A stretch of DNA of 64,000 bases from Bacteroidia bacterium Ga0077558 (lineage in GTDB: Bacteria > Bacteroidota > Bacteroidia > Chitinophagales > Chitinophagaceae): positions 42,477 to 106,476 of the forward strand of contig LNFJ01000016.1 of NCBI GenBank assembly GCA_001464625.1, written 5' to 3'. This document shows, piece after piece, positions 8,534 through 17,355 of this stretch. The notes below the pieces were generated by a model. The model was not told where the DNA came from, did no database searches, and saw nothing but the letters and a program-made list of their open reading frames with translations. Numbering within the stretch: position 1 is the first letter of the stretch; each line of letters begins with the position of its first letter. The position numbers and the translations under genes are program-made.

Positions 8534-10981
8534 TTAAAATTCAATAATAACTCCTATCGTTGGCGTTACAAAAGGGTCGTCATTTTTTACTCTGGTAGGA
8601 ATTGCATTGCTGCCATCTGCTTTTATTGCGAAGCCATCTGTCGTTTCAAAAGCGGTATTGCTGGCATTTCTTTTAAAAGTATATTCTGGTATGGCAGGAT
8701 TTTTTGCCACATACCAGTTAGTAACATCTAAAAACAAATCAATAGTTGTTTTGCGGAAGTTCCATTTCTTGTCTATGCGTACATCGCTGCTATTAAATCC
8801 GGAAAGACGGTTGCTGTTCAGTTGTGCATAATTCAGCGTACCCACACCCTGCGATAAATAATTAAGTCTTGACAATGTTTCATCAAACGGTGTATAAGGC
8901 GCACCGCCCTGGTAACGAAATTTTAAACCTAACTCCCAGTTGCGGGGAAATTTATAGCCCCATGTTACACTCAGTAAATGCCTGTTGTCCCAACTGCTGG
9001 CTACAAATTTTTCATCAATGCCAGCATATAAACTTCTGTAAAAGGTATAAGAGAGTATGCCAAAGAATTTATTAGTGAGTTTCTTTTGCACAAAAAATTC
9101 AACACCGTAGGCTTTGCCTTTTCCATTGGTAGTAACGGCTTCATTGCCGAGTAATGTAAAATCTGTACCCAGGTTGGCTAATGAAATACCATTGCGAACA
9201 GATACCGGCACCTGGCTGTATTTTTTATAAAAGCCTTCAATGGTAAAACGAAGACCATCATTGGGTAAATATTCGAAGCCAGTAGTATAATGATTGCTGC
9301 GCTGGTACTTTGTATTTTTATTCACCAGCACATTATTATTATCCGCAAAACCAAGAATGGTGTATGGAGGAATTTTATAATAGATACCTGCAGATGAATT
9401 CCAGGTCCATTTATCGGCCAGCACATAGCTAAATGAAATGCGGGGCGATAAAGTTTGCAAACCATTCATACCATCAGAAGTAAAAGTATTCATATCAGTA
9501 CGGATACCGGCACTGATACCAAGCCTTTCGTCTGCAAAACGTTTTCCTGCCTGTAGAAAAGCACCTAAACGTAGAAATGTCTTTAACGGACTATTGAAAT
9601 TTACACTAACAGCAGGTTGAACAATTGTCCCACCGCCATCCCGGATTTCTTTGCGAATTACACTAAATGTTGTGTTGGAATAATCGGCCAGCTGTGCAGA
9701 AGCCCCATAGGCTATCTTCCAGCCATTACGATTTTTATTTACATCAAAACGAAGTTTGGTTTCTTTTTCAGCACTTACAATATCTAATGACTTGTTGGCT
9801 ACTGATGGATTTTGATTGTCCTCATACTTTTCAATATCATTATTAAAATCAGTCCGGCTCAAGGCTAAATTCCAAAAGCCGTTGGGAATATTTCTTTTTA
9901 ATGAAGCACCGATAGTATAGTTCCATTGGTTGACCAACACATTGGAGTTGATGGAGTATAATTTTTCTGGCGTAGCTTCTTTTGGCGCAGCAAAACGGAA
10001 TTTATCAATGGCGCCGATACCAAGGAAAGTAAGTGTTGTTTTTTTATTGACCTGGTGGGTGATCTTTGTTTGAAAATCCCAATAGTTAGGACGGATAGGA
10101 AGATCCAATGCCTTGAACAATAACTCCAGGTATGAACGCCGAGCTGATGCAAGGAAAGTAGTTTTCTTATTTTTCGACAAGGGTCCTTCCAATGTTAATG
10201 CCGCTTCCGTAGCACTCAACCTGAAATTACCCTGGAACTGATTGGGATTACCATTTTTTTGCTTGAACTGAAAAACAGAGCTTAAGGCATTATCATAACG
10301 GGCATCAAAAGCCGATGAACTCAGCTTTACATCTTCAATAAAACTTACGTTTAAAATACCTTGTGGACCACCGCTGCTGCCCTGCGTTTGAAAGTGGTTG
10401 ATAACAGGTACTTCAATGCCATCTAAATAAAAAACGTTTTCGTTAGGAGCACCTCCACGGATAATGATATCATTTCTAAAACTTCCTCCCTGCTGACCAC
10501 CACCTACACCGGGAAGTGTTTGTATTACTTTACTGATGTCGAAGTTGCCACCGGGATTGCTTTTGATCTCTTCGCTTGTCAGGCGTTGTACACTCAGGGG
10601 TGTTTCCAACGTTGCGGCCCGGGCCGTTCTTTTGTTTGTTTTAATTACTACTTCGCTTAAAGAAGTGGCAACCTGTTCCAGTTCGATTGTATAGTTATTT
10701 TCATTGCCGCTATTGATAACGATATTATACAGCACAACTGTTTTGTACCCCACTTTACTGATTTCAAGATTGTAACTTTTTACCGGTATGCTGGCAATTC
10801 TGAATTTGCCCATACTATCTGCAACAGCTCCTTTTATAGTACTATCCAGTTTTATGGAGGCACCTTCCAACGGCTGTTGCGTAGATTTATCAACTACAAT
10901 CCCTGTAATGCTTCCTGTGTTTTGCGCATACGAAATCTGTAAAGCACATAAGGCGAGGAGTAAGGATATAAACCGGTTCAT
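8534..10981 (-). CDS. TonB-dependent receptor
   Basis: An 815-residue outer-membrane receptor. It begins with a signal peptide (cleaved after SYAQ, residue 19) and a carboxypeptidase-regulatory-like domain (about 22-100; GSITGIVVDKSTQQPLEGA). The plug domain (about 125-235) carries LPGVGGG, the IIIRGGAPNENVFYLDGIEV core and a loop ending in FDARYDNALSS. The rest is a 22-strand barrel ending in a terminal aromatic strand (TPTIGVIIEF). Such receptors import large substrates such as siderophores or glycans with TonB/ExbBD energy. No SusD-like partner lies next to it, so the substrate cannot be guessed. Confidence 0.9.
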   Translation of the reverse strand: MNRFISLLLALCALQISYAQNTGSITGIVVDKSTQQPLEGASIKLDSTIKGAVADSMGKFRIASIPVKSYNLEISKVGYKTVVLYNIVINSGNENNYTIELEQVATSLSEVVIKTNKRTARAATLETPLSVQRLTSEEIKSNPGGNFDISKVIQTLPGVGGGQQGGSFRNDIIIRGGAPNENVFYLDGIEVPVINHFQTQGSSGGPQGILNVSFIEDVKLSSSAFDARYDNALSSVFQFKQKNGNPNQFQGNFRLSATEAALTLEGPLSKNKKTTFLASARRSYLELLFKALDLPIRPNYWDFQTKITHQVNKKTTLTFLGIGAIDKFRFAAPKEATPEKLYSINSNVLVNQWNYTIGASLKRNIPNGFWNLALSRTDFNNDIEKYEDNQNPSVANKSLDIVSAEKETKLRFDVNKNRNGWKIAYGASAQLADYSNTTFSVIRKEIRDGGGTIVQPAVSVNFNSPLKTFLRLGAFLQAGKRFADERLGISAGIRTDMNTFTSDGMNGLQTLSPRISFSYVLADKWTWNSSAGIYYKIPPYTILGFADNNNVLVNKNTKYQRSNHYTTGFEYLPNDGLRFTIEGFYKKYSQVPVSVRNGISLANLGTDFTLLGNEAVTTNGKGKAYGVEFFVQKKLTNKFFGILSYTFYRSLYAGIDEKFVASSWDNRHLLSVTWGYKFPRNWELGLKFRYQGGAPYTPFDETLSRLNYLSQGVGTLNYAQLNSNRLSGFNSSDVRIDKKWNFRKTTIDLFLDVTNWYVAKNPAIPEYTFKRNASNTAFETTDGFAIKADGSNAIPTRVKNDDPFVTPTIGVIIEF

Positions 10982-11158
10982 TGTGTCTAGCGTTTAAACT
11001 TATTAAGCAGGAACAACATAGGCTGATAGAAAGCTATGGTATCCCAGTCTCATTTTTGTTTTAAAAAATTGCTGGCAGGAAATAAACAGTTAAACAAAGC
11101 AAATGTTCGGTGAATGTTACAAAATAATAGCCGGGCAGGTACCCGGACATGAATCAAC

Positions 11159-11446
11159 TTAGCTGGTCGTTTTTAGCCTGTATTTTTCAGGCTTTGTAGT
11201 TGTTCTTTCTATTATTTTTCTGGCTTCCAGGTCAAGTTTTACCGTTTCGCCATACCATTGTACGCCACCTTCAAATTTGTCTTTCACACGGCTGTACAAT
11301 GCTTCCATGAGTTCGGTATGGGTCAATTGTTTTTTGCCCAGTGCCTTCAATAAATGCTCTTTTATAAAGTTGTATTTATCCAGCGCAATAGACTTGTTCG
11401 TTTTGCCTGGTAACGGATGTAATGTTTGAATTTTTTCATTTTTCAT
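11159..11446 (-). CDS. DUF6958-like small protein
   Basis: A 95-residue soluble protein resembling the DUF6958 family: an opening strand LHPLPGKTNKSIALDKYNF, a helix (IKEHLLKALGKK), TELMEALYSRV, then WYGETVKLDLEARKIIER and a final strand EKYRLKTT. The arrangement suggests a winged-helix-like fold. It is divergent from the gene pair starting at 11497, and the two share a 50-base intergenic region. Confidence 0.65.
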   Translation of the reverse strand: MKNEKIQTLHPLPGKTNKSIALDKYNFIKEHLLKALGKKQLTHTELMEALYSRVKDKFEGGVQWYGETVKLDLEARKIIERTTTKPEKYRLKTTS

Positions 11447-11496
11447 ATTCCTAAATATTTACTTTACCATTTCTGGTCATTTATTCTGCAGCTTTG

Positions 11497-11754
11497 ATGA
11501 CTACAACCACTGTACTAATTTATGATTTCTGTTTCATAGACGATGTATTGAATAAATTTGAGTATCCTGCTGTGCTTAACGGGAGTATTATTTTAATTTG
11601 GTTGGTGGAAGATACTTTGACAAGTTCAGTATATAATTTACGATGGAATACTTTTTTGGAAGATCAACAGCTAAAAAAGTACATAGCTGAAAAAATAAAT
11701 AAGTTAACTTTCACTATCACAAAACCTGGATCTATCAATATAATTTTTTCATGA
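11497..11754 (+). CDS. Hypothetical small protein coupled to the 11751 gene
   Basis: An 85-residue product of unknown family starting MTTTTVLIYDF, with a TLTSSVYNLRW stretch and a Lys-rich ending. A TTG three bases earlier is also possible as a start. The stop codon overlaps the ATG of the next gene (ATGA at 11751..11754), a common sign of translational coupling, so it probably works with the 544-residue protein. Confidence 0.55.
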   Translation: MTTTTVLIYDFCFIDDVLNKFEYPAVLNGSIILIWLVEDTLTSSVYNLRWNTFLEDQQLKKYIAEKINKLTFTITKPGSINIIFS

Positions 11755-13385
11755 AAAAAATTGATCAACTTATACAACAGCTATTTTCTATCCGCAGGTC
11801 ATTTGGAAAACAACAAACTGCAGAGAAAATTAAATTGTTAAATAGTATACTGCCTGCTGCTGTGAAAAGTAAAAAATCTTTTCAATTATATTTCGATACT
11901 CTTTTGTTTTTAGCAGCCTATCCTGACAATAAAACAGTTTATTCCCTTTCTAATCAAACACTGCAACAACTTTCTTCATATATACAGGCGAATGAAAAAA
12001 TAGGGTATAACTTATATAATACTGGTATTACCGGCACGGCTGTTTGTGCGGCCTATAGTTTTGAAATTGTAAAATGGTTGCAAACGAATTACAGAGATAA
12101 CATTCGACTTGACTCCTTTGAAGCTTCGGATGGACAAATACAAGCTATTCTATCTGTCATGATGAGCAAACTGGAATCGGAAATATTGCAGGATTCCTAT
12201 TTTGATTGGAAAGAATGGATTCAACAATCATTACTTCCGGAAGAAAATTTACTGGATGGGTTGTTGGCAATTTTTGAGAACAACGATAGCCGCCCAGAAG
12301 TGAAAGATGAGCTTTGGACATCCATTGGCGTTAATATTGAAATTAATTTTACAACGCATAGTATGCTACCAGGAGCATTAACAATTCCGTATTCTCATCG
12401 TTCGCTTATCCGGAAAAACATACCGCAGAAAACTATTAATAAACCTATAAAAGTAAAACTTAGTCCAGGCGAAGCTGCTCAGATCATTGATTGCAGCAGG
12501 ATGATCCTGGTAAGTCATCTTCGGGAAATAGATCCCATTAGTTTTGCCGATGCTACACTCGTTTCCTATTATCAATTACCAAGGGGAATTAGTATTGCCT
12601 TAATGGAAATGAGTCCGGAACGACGCCACCCCATTGATAGTTACATTGGATACACTGTTTTTAAAAACGGGTTGCCGGTAGCATATGCCGGCTCCTGGTT
12701 ATTGTTTGATAGCGGCCGTATTGGTCTTAATGTATTCCCGGCATACCGGGGAGGAGAATCGCAATATATTTTTCAGCAAGTATTGCAAGTGCATGCACAT
12801 GTGTACAAGCTAAAAAGGTTTACGGTAGATCCTTACCAGATAGGTAATAAAAATAGTGATGGCATTTCCTCCGGTGCATTCTGGGTTTACTATCATGCTG
12901 GCTTCCGTCCGATGCTTCCGGTAATAGCGGAAATAGCAGCAGCAGAAGCAGAGAAAATTAAAAAAATTCCCGGATACCGTAGCCCATCAACGATATTAAA
13001 AAAACTGGCTGAAAGTAAACTGGAAATGGTACTGCAAAAAAGTGCAGTACAGTTTGATGCGAATGACCTGAGCCTTGCCTATGCCTATTTGCTTAAAAAC
13101 AAGTATAACAATAACCGGCCACTGTTTGAAAAAGGGAAGGCAAAGAAACTGGCAGCCATGCTGCAGATAAAAAATCATGATGAGCCCCTGATGAAATTTT
13201 TTTTACAAAACTGGGCAATGCTATTGCTGCATCATGAACCATCATTTCAACAAAACAAGGCTTTAAAGAAAGTTTTGAAAAAGCTTTTTGTCTTGAAGAC
13301 CGGGGGTAGCGAAGCAGAGTATAATATTTTACTGCAAAAGACAGGAACTTTGCGCCAACTGATAGAAAACATACTGGAGAGTTGA
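11751..13385 (+). CDS. Uncharacterised protein with a GNAT-like central region
   Basis: The 544-residue soluble protein has a mostly helical N-terminal half (about 1-215) and a mixed region at about 225-400. The latter contains GYTVFKNGLPVAYAGSWLLF, an AYRGGESQYIFQQVLQ helix and a GAFWVYYHAGFRPM ending. The strand-YRGGES-helix pattern recalls the acetyl-CoA loop of GNAT acetyltransferases, but this is a fold-level guess. A helical C-terminal domain (about 430-544) follows. It is coupled to the small gene before it. No signal peptide. Confidence 0.75.
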   Translation: MKKIDQLIQQLFSIRRSFGKQQTAEKIKLLNSILPAAVKSKKSFQLYFDTLLFLAAYPDNKTVYSLSNQTLQQLSSYIQANEKIGYNLYNTGITGTAVCAAYSFEIVKWLQTNYRDNIRLDSFEASDGQIQAILSVMMSKLESEILQDSYFDWKEWIQQSLLPEENLLDGLLAIFENNDSRPEVKDELWTSIGVNIEINFTTHSMLPGALTIPYSHRSLIRKNIPQKTINKPIKVKLSPGEAAQIIDCSRMILVSHLREIDPISFADATLVSYYQLPRGISIALMEMSPERRHPIDSYIGYTVFKNGLPVAYAGSWLLFDSGRIGLNVFPAYRGGESQYIFQQVLQVHAHVYKLKRFTVDPYQIGNKNSDGISSGAFWVYYHAGFRPMLPVIAEIAAAEAEKIKKIPGYRSPSTILKKLAESKLEMVLQKSAVQFDANDLSLAYAYLLKNKYNNNRPLFEKGKAKKLAAMLQIKNHDEPLMKFFLQNWAMLLLHHEPSFQQNKALKKVLKKLFVLKTGGSEAEYNILLQKTGTLRQLIENILES

Positions 13386-13575
13386 TAAAATTCTGGTAAA
13401 GAGTAACGGCCATTACAAGACAGGCTTTTTGGAACACCAGTTAGAACTGGTAAGTTGGTGTATCTCCTGCTTTTTGTTTGTTAGAAAAACACCCAAGCTC
13501 CACATCCTTTTAAATCCCTCTCTTACAAAGTAAACAGTGTCACGATGAAGGAAGCTAATGCTGTTGAACTTCCAT

Positions 13576-13583
13576 TAAATTTG
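13576..13583 (+). promoter_or_regulatory. -7 box (TAAATTTG) of the HipA-like/DUF3037 operon
   Basis: An exact TAnnTTTG octamer ends 4 bases before the ATG at 13588. No convincing TTTG lies at the -33 spacing. The short distance suggests a leaderless or nearly leaderless transcript. Confidence 0.5.
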
Positions 13584-13587
13584 CAAC

Positions 13588-14370
13588 ATGTCACTCCCGT
13601 CCGATATAAGAACGATCAATGTAACCCGTTACCTTGCTCCATTACGAGAGGGTGGTTCACTCCCTGCTATTGCAGAAGGGGATGATGGGTTTTTATATGT
13701 ATTAAAATTTCGTGGAGCAGGCCAGGGTATCAAAGCATTGGTAGCAGAATTGATAGGTGGAGAGCTGGCAAGATTGGCGGGACTTAAAATTCCTGAAATT
13801 GTTTTTGCCAACCTAGATGAAGCATTTGGAAGAACGGAAGCAGATGAAGAGATACAAGACCTGTTGAAAGCCAGCACCGGGCTTAATCTGGCATTGCATT
13901 ATTTATCAGGTTCCGTAAGTTTTGATGCAGCAGTTACACAACCCGATGCCATGTTAGCTTCAAAAATTGTGTGGTTAGATGCATTGTTGTTTAATGTAGA
14001 TAGAACCGCCAGGAATACCAATATGTTATTTTGGAATAAAGAACTCTGGCTAATAGATCATGGGGCAGCTTTATATTTTCATCATTCCTGGGATCAACGT
14101 GAAGAGTATATTTTAAAACCTTTTGAGCTTATAAAAAACCATGTGCTGTTGCGCTATGCTACAGAAATGATTGCGGCAGATGAATACATGAAAAAAGAAT
14201 TAACACCGGAGGCAATTACAGCTATTATAAATTTATTGCCTGATGAATGGCTGCAATGGGCAGAGACAATGAGCCCTACTCAAATAAGAGAAGCCTATAT
14301 TCATTTCCTAAACAGCCGCATTGCCAATTCTTCTATATTCGTAAAACAGATCCAGCATGCAGCAAAGTAA
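13588..14370 (+). CDS. HipA-like kinase family protein (HipA_2 type)
   Basis: A 260-residue single-domain kinase-like protein of the HipA_2 family. Visible elements are a Gly-rich N-terminal loop (REGGSLPAIAEGDDG), the ATP-binding lysine candidate Lys-40 in YVLKF, the catalytic loop NVDRTARNTN (Asp-138, Asn-143) and the metal-binding DHG (Asp-157) followed by AALYFHH. It lacks the N-subdomain of classical HipA and there is no HipB. Instead its 3' end overlaps the DUF3037 gene by 14 bases, the usual partner of this family. The two probably act together; whether they form a toxin-antitoxin-like pair is not established. Confidence 0.88.
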   Translation: MSLPSDIRTINVTRYLAPLREGGSLPAIAEGDDGFLYVLKFRGAGQGIKALVAELIGGELARLAGLKIPEIVFANLDEAFGRTEADEEIQDLLKASTGLNLALHYLSGSVSFDAAVTQPDAMLASKIVWLDALLFNVDRTARNTNMLFWNKELWLIDHGAALYFHHSWDQREEYILKPFELIKNHVLLRYATEMIAADEYMKKELTPEAITAIINLLPDEWLQWAETMSPTQIREAYIHFLNSRIANSSIFVKQIQHAAK

Positions 14371-14740
14371 ATTATACGAATTCGCCGTTATACGAATTGT
14401 GCCACGGGTAGAACGGGAAGAGTTTATCAATGCGGGTATCATTGTTTTTTGCAAAAAAGAAAAATACCTCAGTTGTAAGTATGAATTAAACGAAGAAAAG
14501 TTATTGTGCCTCTATGCTGATGCAGACATTGAATTCATCAGGCAAAACCTACAGGCATTTGCCAATATCGCTTTAGGAAAAAAAAGTGATAGTGAAATTG
14601 CCGCTTTAGATACGCCGGAACGTTTTCGCTGGCTTACCGCTACCCGCAGCACGGTGATACAGGCAAGCAAAGTTCATCCCGGCTTATGTTTTAATGAGGA
14701 TGAAACGCTGGAGAAATTATTTCAGCAATACGTTAAATGA
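14357..14740 (+). CDS. DUF3037 family protein
   Basis: A 127-residue protein with the DUF3037 signature: YEFAVIRIVPRVEREEFINAG at the start, IIVFCKKEKYLSCKYELN, and a C-terminal SKVHPGLCFNEDETLEKLF. DUF3037 genes are regularly found after a HipA-like kinase gene, as here. The start codon lies inside the kinase gene, so translation is likely coupled. Its role (substrate, inhibitor or adaptor of the kinase) is unknown. Confidence 0.9.
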   Translation: MQQSKLYEFAVIRIVPRVEREEFINAGIIVFCKKEKYLSCKYELNEEKLLCLYADADIEFIRQNLQAFANIALGKKSDSEIAALDTPERFRWLTATRSTVIQASKVHPGLCFNEDETLEKLFQQYVK

Positions 14741-14768
14741 GTTATACTTATTACTAATTAGTATAACT
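14740..14768. terminator. Bidirectional hairpin between convergent genes
   Basis: A perfect 9-bp stem (AGTTATACT with AGTATAACT) sits exactly between the convergent stop codons of the DUF3037 gene and the alpha/beta hydrolase gene. Position and symmetry suit a shared terminator, though U tracts are weak. Confidence 0.5.
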
Positions 14769-14799
14769 ATTTCTCAAATCCATAATCCTGTACACCCAA

Positions 14800-15657
14800 C
14801 TACTTAATCTGTTCAATCATATCTGTAATTGCTTTTATTACCATAGCAGGATGTTCTTTTGCAATATGATGCCCACTGTTTTCAAGTACACTGTATTGGA
14901 GGTTAGGACGCTTAACAGCCCATTTTTTTAATTCTTCCACCCACATAAGATTCATCGGGTTATTGGGATCCTTTTCGCCATCACCCGGTATCTTACCATA
15001 AGCAGCAATCAGCAAGGTTGTAGGAGTAGTATGTGCTGTGTCAGATAATTTTGCCTGTTGCATGCTTGTATCAAAAGCTTTCATTTCTTCCTTTTCACCC
15101 GGCCTGCCAGTGCTGGTCAATATTTCCTGCATATAAATGGAATCTTCTTTCATAAGTTCAGGATGTTCTTTTTGCATTCTTGTATAAAAATCTTCCGGGC
15201 ATGGATCAATTAAAACTAATCCTGCAACGTCATCAGGATACAGGCCGCAGAAAACTTTGGCAAAAGAACCGCCCATTGACCAGCCCACTAATATATAGGG
15301 TGGTGGATAGCCACCAGTTGTTAACGCTTCTTTTAATTCTTTAGCAATCGTAACTGCATCTCTTGTCTTGTTGCATATCTCCGATTTTAAATAGCCGGGA
15401 CGATCATACGAAACAACACGGGTAATTTTTGCGAGTGCAGTATCAATTGTTCTATAGCAACGGTGGTTTGAAGATCCACCGGCTTCCAGTACCACGGTAT
15501 ATTTACCGGTGCCGGCAACATACATCGACATTTTATGGCTATCAACCGTTACCTGTACGGTATCTTTTCTATTTATTTGTTGCGCCAGTAATATATGGCT
15601 ATGCACAGTTTGCAAATAGAAACATACAACTATTGATATTATTACTCGTATGGGCAT
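14800..15657 (-). CDS. Secreted alpha/beta hydrolase
   Basis: A 285-residue alpha/beta-hydrolase with an N-terminal signal peptide (cleavage near HILLAQ). The nucleophile elbow is GWSMGG (Ser-127), the acid is probably Asp near residue 151-156 (LVLIDPCPED) and the catalytic His lies in SGHHIAKEHP close to the C terminus. The oxyanion region shows LEAGGSSNHR. Substrate unknown; likely a periplasmic esterase or lactonase. Two inverted repeats (15672..15690 and 15698..15738) lie in its upstream region. Confidence 0.88.
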   Translation of the reverse strand: MPIRVIISIVVCFYLQTVHSHILLAQQINRKDTVQVTVDSHKMSMYVAGTGKYTVVLEAGGSSNHRCYRTIDTALAKITRVVSYDRPGYLKSEICNKTRDAVTIAKELKEALTTGGYPPPYILVGWSMGGSFAKVFCGLYPDDVAGLVLIDPCPEDFYTRMQKEHPELMKEDSIYMQEILTSTGRPGEKEEMKAFDTSMQQAKLSDTAHTTPTTLLIAAYGKIPGDGEKDPNNPMNLMWVEELKKWAVKRPNLQYSVLENSGHHIAKEHPAMVIKAITDMIEQIK

Positions 15658-15671
15658 AAAAATATTGATGC

Positions 15672-15690
15672 AATTAAAGTTACTTTAATT
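15672..15690. promoter_or_regulatory. 19-bp palindrome upstream of the hydrolase gene
   Basis: AATTAAAGT and ACTTTAATT form a perfect inverted repeat around one central base, 15 bases before the hydrolase start. The form fits an operator for a dimeric regulator, but an AT-rich palindrome can also arise by chance. Confidence 0.35.
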
Positions 15691-15697
15691 ATTCATC

Positions 15698-15738
15698 AGG
15701 GCATCTGTTACGAAATATATTTTTGATACAGATGCCCT
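15698..15738. other. Long hairpin in the hydrolase upstream region
   Basis: A perfect 11-bp stem (AGGGCATCTGT with ACAGATGCCCT) closes a 19-base AT-rich loop. It lies between the terminator of the sugar dehydrogenase gene and the hydrolase start. It has no U tract on either side, so it is either a leader structure or a second read-through barrier. Confidence 0.5.
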
Positions 15739-15750
15739 TAAGAATATGCT

Positions 15751-15782
15751 AAAAAAATAGGCTATCATTATATGATAGCCTA
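15751..15782 (-). terminator. Rho-independent terminator of the sugar dehydrogenase gene
   Basis: Read on the minus strand, an 11-bp perfect stem (TAGGCTATCAT with ATGATAGCCTA, 3-base loop) is followed by a run of seven T. It begins 24 bases past the stop codon at 15806. Confidence 0.88.
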
Positions 15783-15805
15783 AATAGTAAATTAATTAGT
15801 GGTGA

Positions 15806-17008
15806 TTATTCTGTACCGAGGCAATACATTCTTCCTTCATCAGTAATGGCATATAGCTTGCCATCTTTGCCCATACCCACATCACGGAATCTTTGATTTT
15901 CCGAAGCCAATAAACGTTCCTCACCGATTACTTTATTTCCGTCCAATATTAAGCGTATCAGATGTTTGCCACTCAAACTCGCTACAAATAAATTATGCTT
16001 CCATTCCGGAATAGTAGCACCAGTATAAAAAGCAATGCCGCCAGGCGAAATAACAGGGTCCCAATAATAAACCGGTTGTTCATACCCTGCCTTCTGTGTA
16101 AGTCCTTGGCCAATAGTTGCACCATTGTATTCAATACCATAGGTAATTACCGGCCAGCCATAATTAATACCGCGGCGTATGATATTGATCTCGTCGCCAC
16201 CTTTCGGACCCATCTCTGCTTCCCACAGTTCGCCAGTAGTTGGATGGACAGCAATACCCAATGGATTGCGATGACCACTAGAAAATATTTCAGGTCTATC
16301 GTTCGGTTTAGGTAACATCAATGGATCGGTAACAGCTTGCCCTGTTTTCGTAATCAGTAAAATTTTCCCCAAACTGGTGCTATTATCCTGCGCCAGCGGA
16401 CGGGTTGCCATGTCAGATCGTTCACCGGAGCTTACAAATAAATGACCTTCTTTATTAAAAGCCAGTTTACCGCCATTGTGTTTATCTCCTTTATAAGTTG
16501 GCGTTACTCTATATATTACTGTTACATTTTCTATGGCTGATTCATCATTGTTTAATCTTGCTTTTGCAACGGCTGCATGGTTGCCACCTGCTACCGGTTC
16601 ACTAAAAACAAAATAGATCATGCGGTTGTTAGCAAAATCTGGATCTAATGCTAGTCCCAGCAAACCACCTTGTCCCGCTGCATCCACCGTTGGTATACCG
16701 GTAATTTTATTACTTACTGTGCCATTGGTACTTACAATACGCATACTGCCTTCTTTCTCCGTAACCAGGAAACGACCATCCGGTAAGGCGGCCATACTCC
16801 AGGGTTTTGCTAATGCGGAGGTTATTACTTTAGTTGTAAAAGCTGTCTCCGTTTTTACCGCAGCGATCCGGGTTTGTCCATCAAAAGCTGGTTTGTATTG
16901 CGGGCTGTTGGGAGGCAATGTTTCTACGGATGATGAAGTTGATGTTTTTGTAGATGAGCAGGCCGATATAAATAAAAGGCCCGCTGCTGCAAATATTATT
17001 TTTACCAT
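15806..17008 (-). CDS. PQQ-dependent sugar dehydrogenase-like lipoprotein
   Basis: The Met at 17008 precedes a lipoprotein signal (MVKIIFAAAGLLFISAC), so the 30 earlier in-frame residues are discounted; this gives 400 residues. The mature part is a six-bladed beta-propeller of the soluble glucose/aldose sugar dehydrogenase (GSDH) family, with GLLGLALDPDFANNRMIYFV, KHNGGKLAF (probable active-site His), SSGHRNPLGIAVHP and INYGWPVITYG. Members oxidise aldoses with the cofactor PQQ. The lipobox suggests periplasmic or surface anchoring. No PQQ synthesis genes are in the window. A strong terminator follows. Confidence 0.9.
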   Translation of the reverse strand: MVKIIFAAAGLLFISACSSTKTSTSSSVETLPPNSPQYKPAFDGQTRIAAVKTETAFTTKVITSALAKPWSMAALPDGRFLVTEKEGSMRIVSTNGTVSNKITGIPTVDAAGQGGLLGLALDPDFANNRMIYFVFSEPVAGGNHAAVAKARLNNDESAIENVTVIYRVTPTYKGDKHNGGKLAFNKEGHLFVSSGERSDMATRPLAQDNSTSLGKILLITKTGQAVTDPLMLPKPNDRPEIFSSGHRNPLGIAVHPTTGELWEAEMGPKGGDEINIIRRGINYGWPVITYGIEYNGATIGQGLTQKAGYEQPVYYWDPVISPGGIAFYTGATIPEWKHNLFVASLSGKHLIRLILDGNKVIGEERLLASENQRFRDVGMGKDGKLYAITDEGRMYCLGTE

Positions 17009-17355
17009 ATCAAAAGTTTTATTGACAGGTACGGTTACAACAATGGTGCTAAAAAAGCTTGAAGTGTAAATGCGGGGGAGGGGTGATATGAACACCAACC
17101 ACTGTATGTTGCTTTTTCAAGAACTGTTAGCAGATGAAAAGGGCTATTCTCCCATTATATTTAGCTTATAGGGACATACACTTACCAAATACATGTCTTT
17201 ATAATTAGTATCTAAAAAAATAGGAAGACAACGCTACAGCTTCCTATACATTTGTTTTTTTTAAAATTCACCTGCTTAAAATCTTCCTATAAAGTCAATT
17301 TTAAATTGAGTTAATCCAATGTCATCCTTTTTTAAACCATCTAATCCACCTCGTT
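17009..17355. other. Divergent intergenic region with a hairpin
   Basis: This gap separates the sugar dehydrogenase from the gene at 17356. It holds an 8-bp perfect stem (ATAGGAAG with CTTCCTAT, 17220..17247) flanked by A7 on one side and T8 after TACATTTG on the other. TACATTTG (17247..17254) is itself an exact -7 box match, about 100 bases before the ATG. No coding sequence is evident. Confidence 0.4.
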
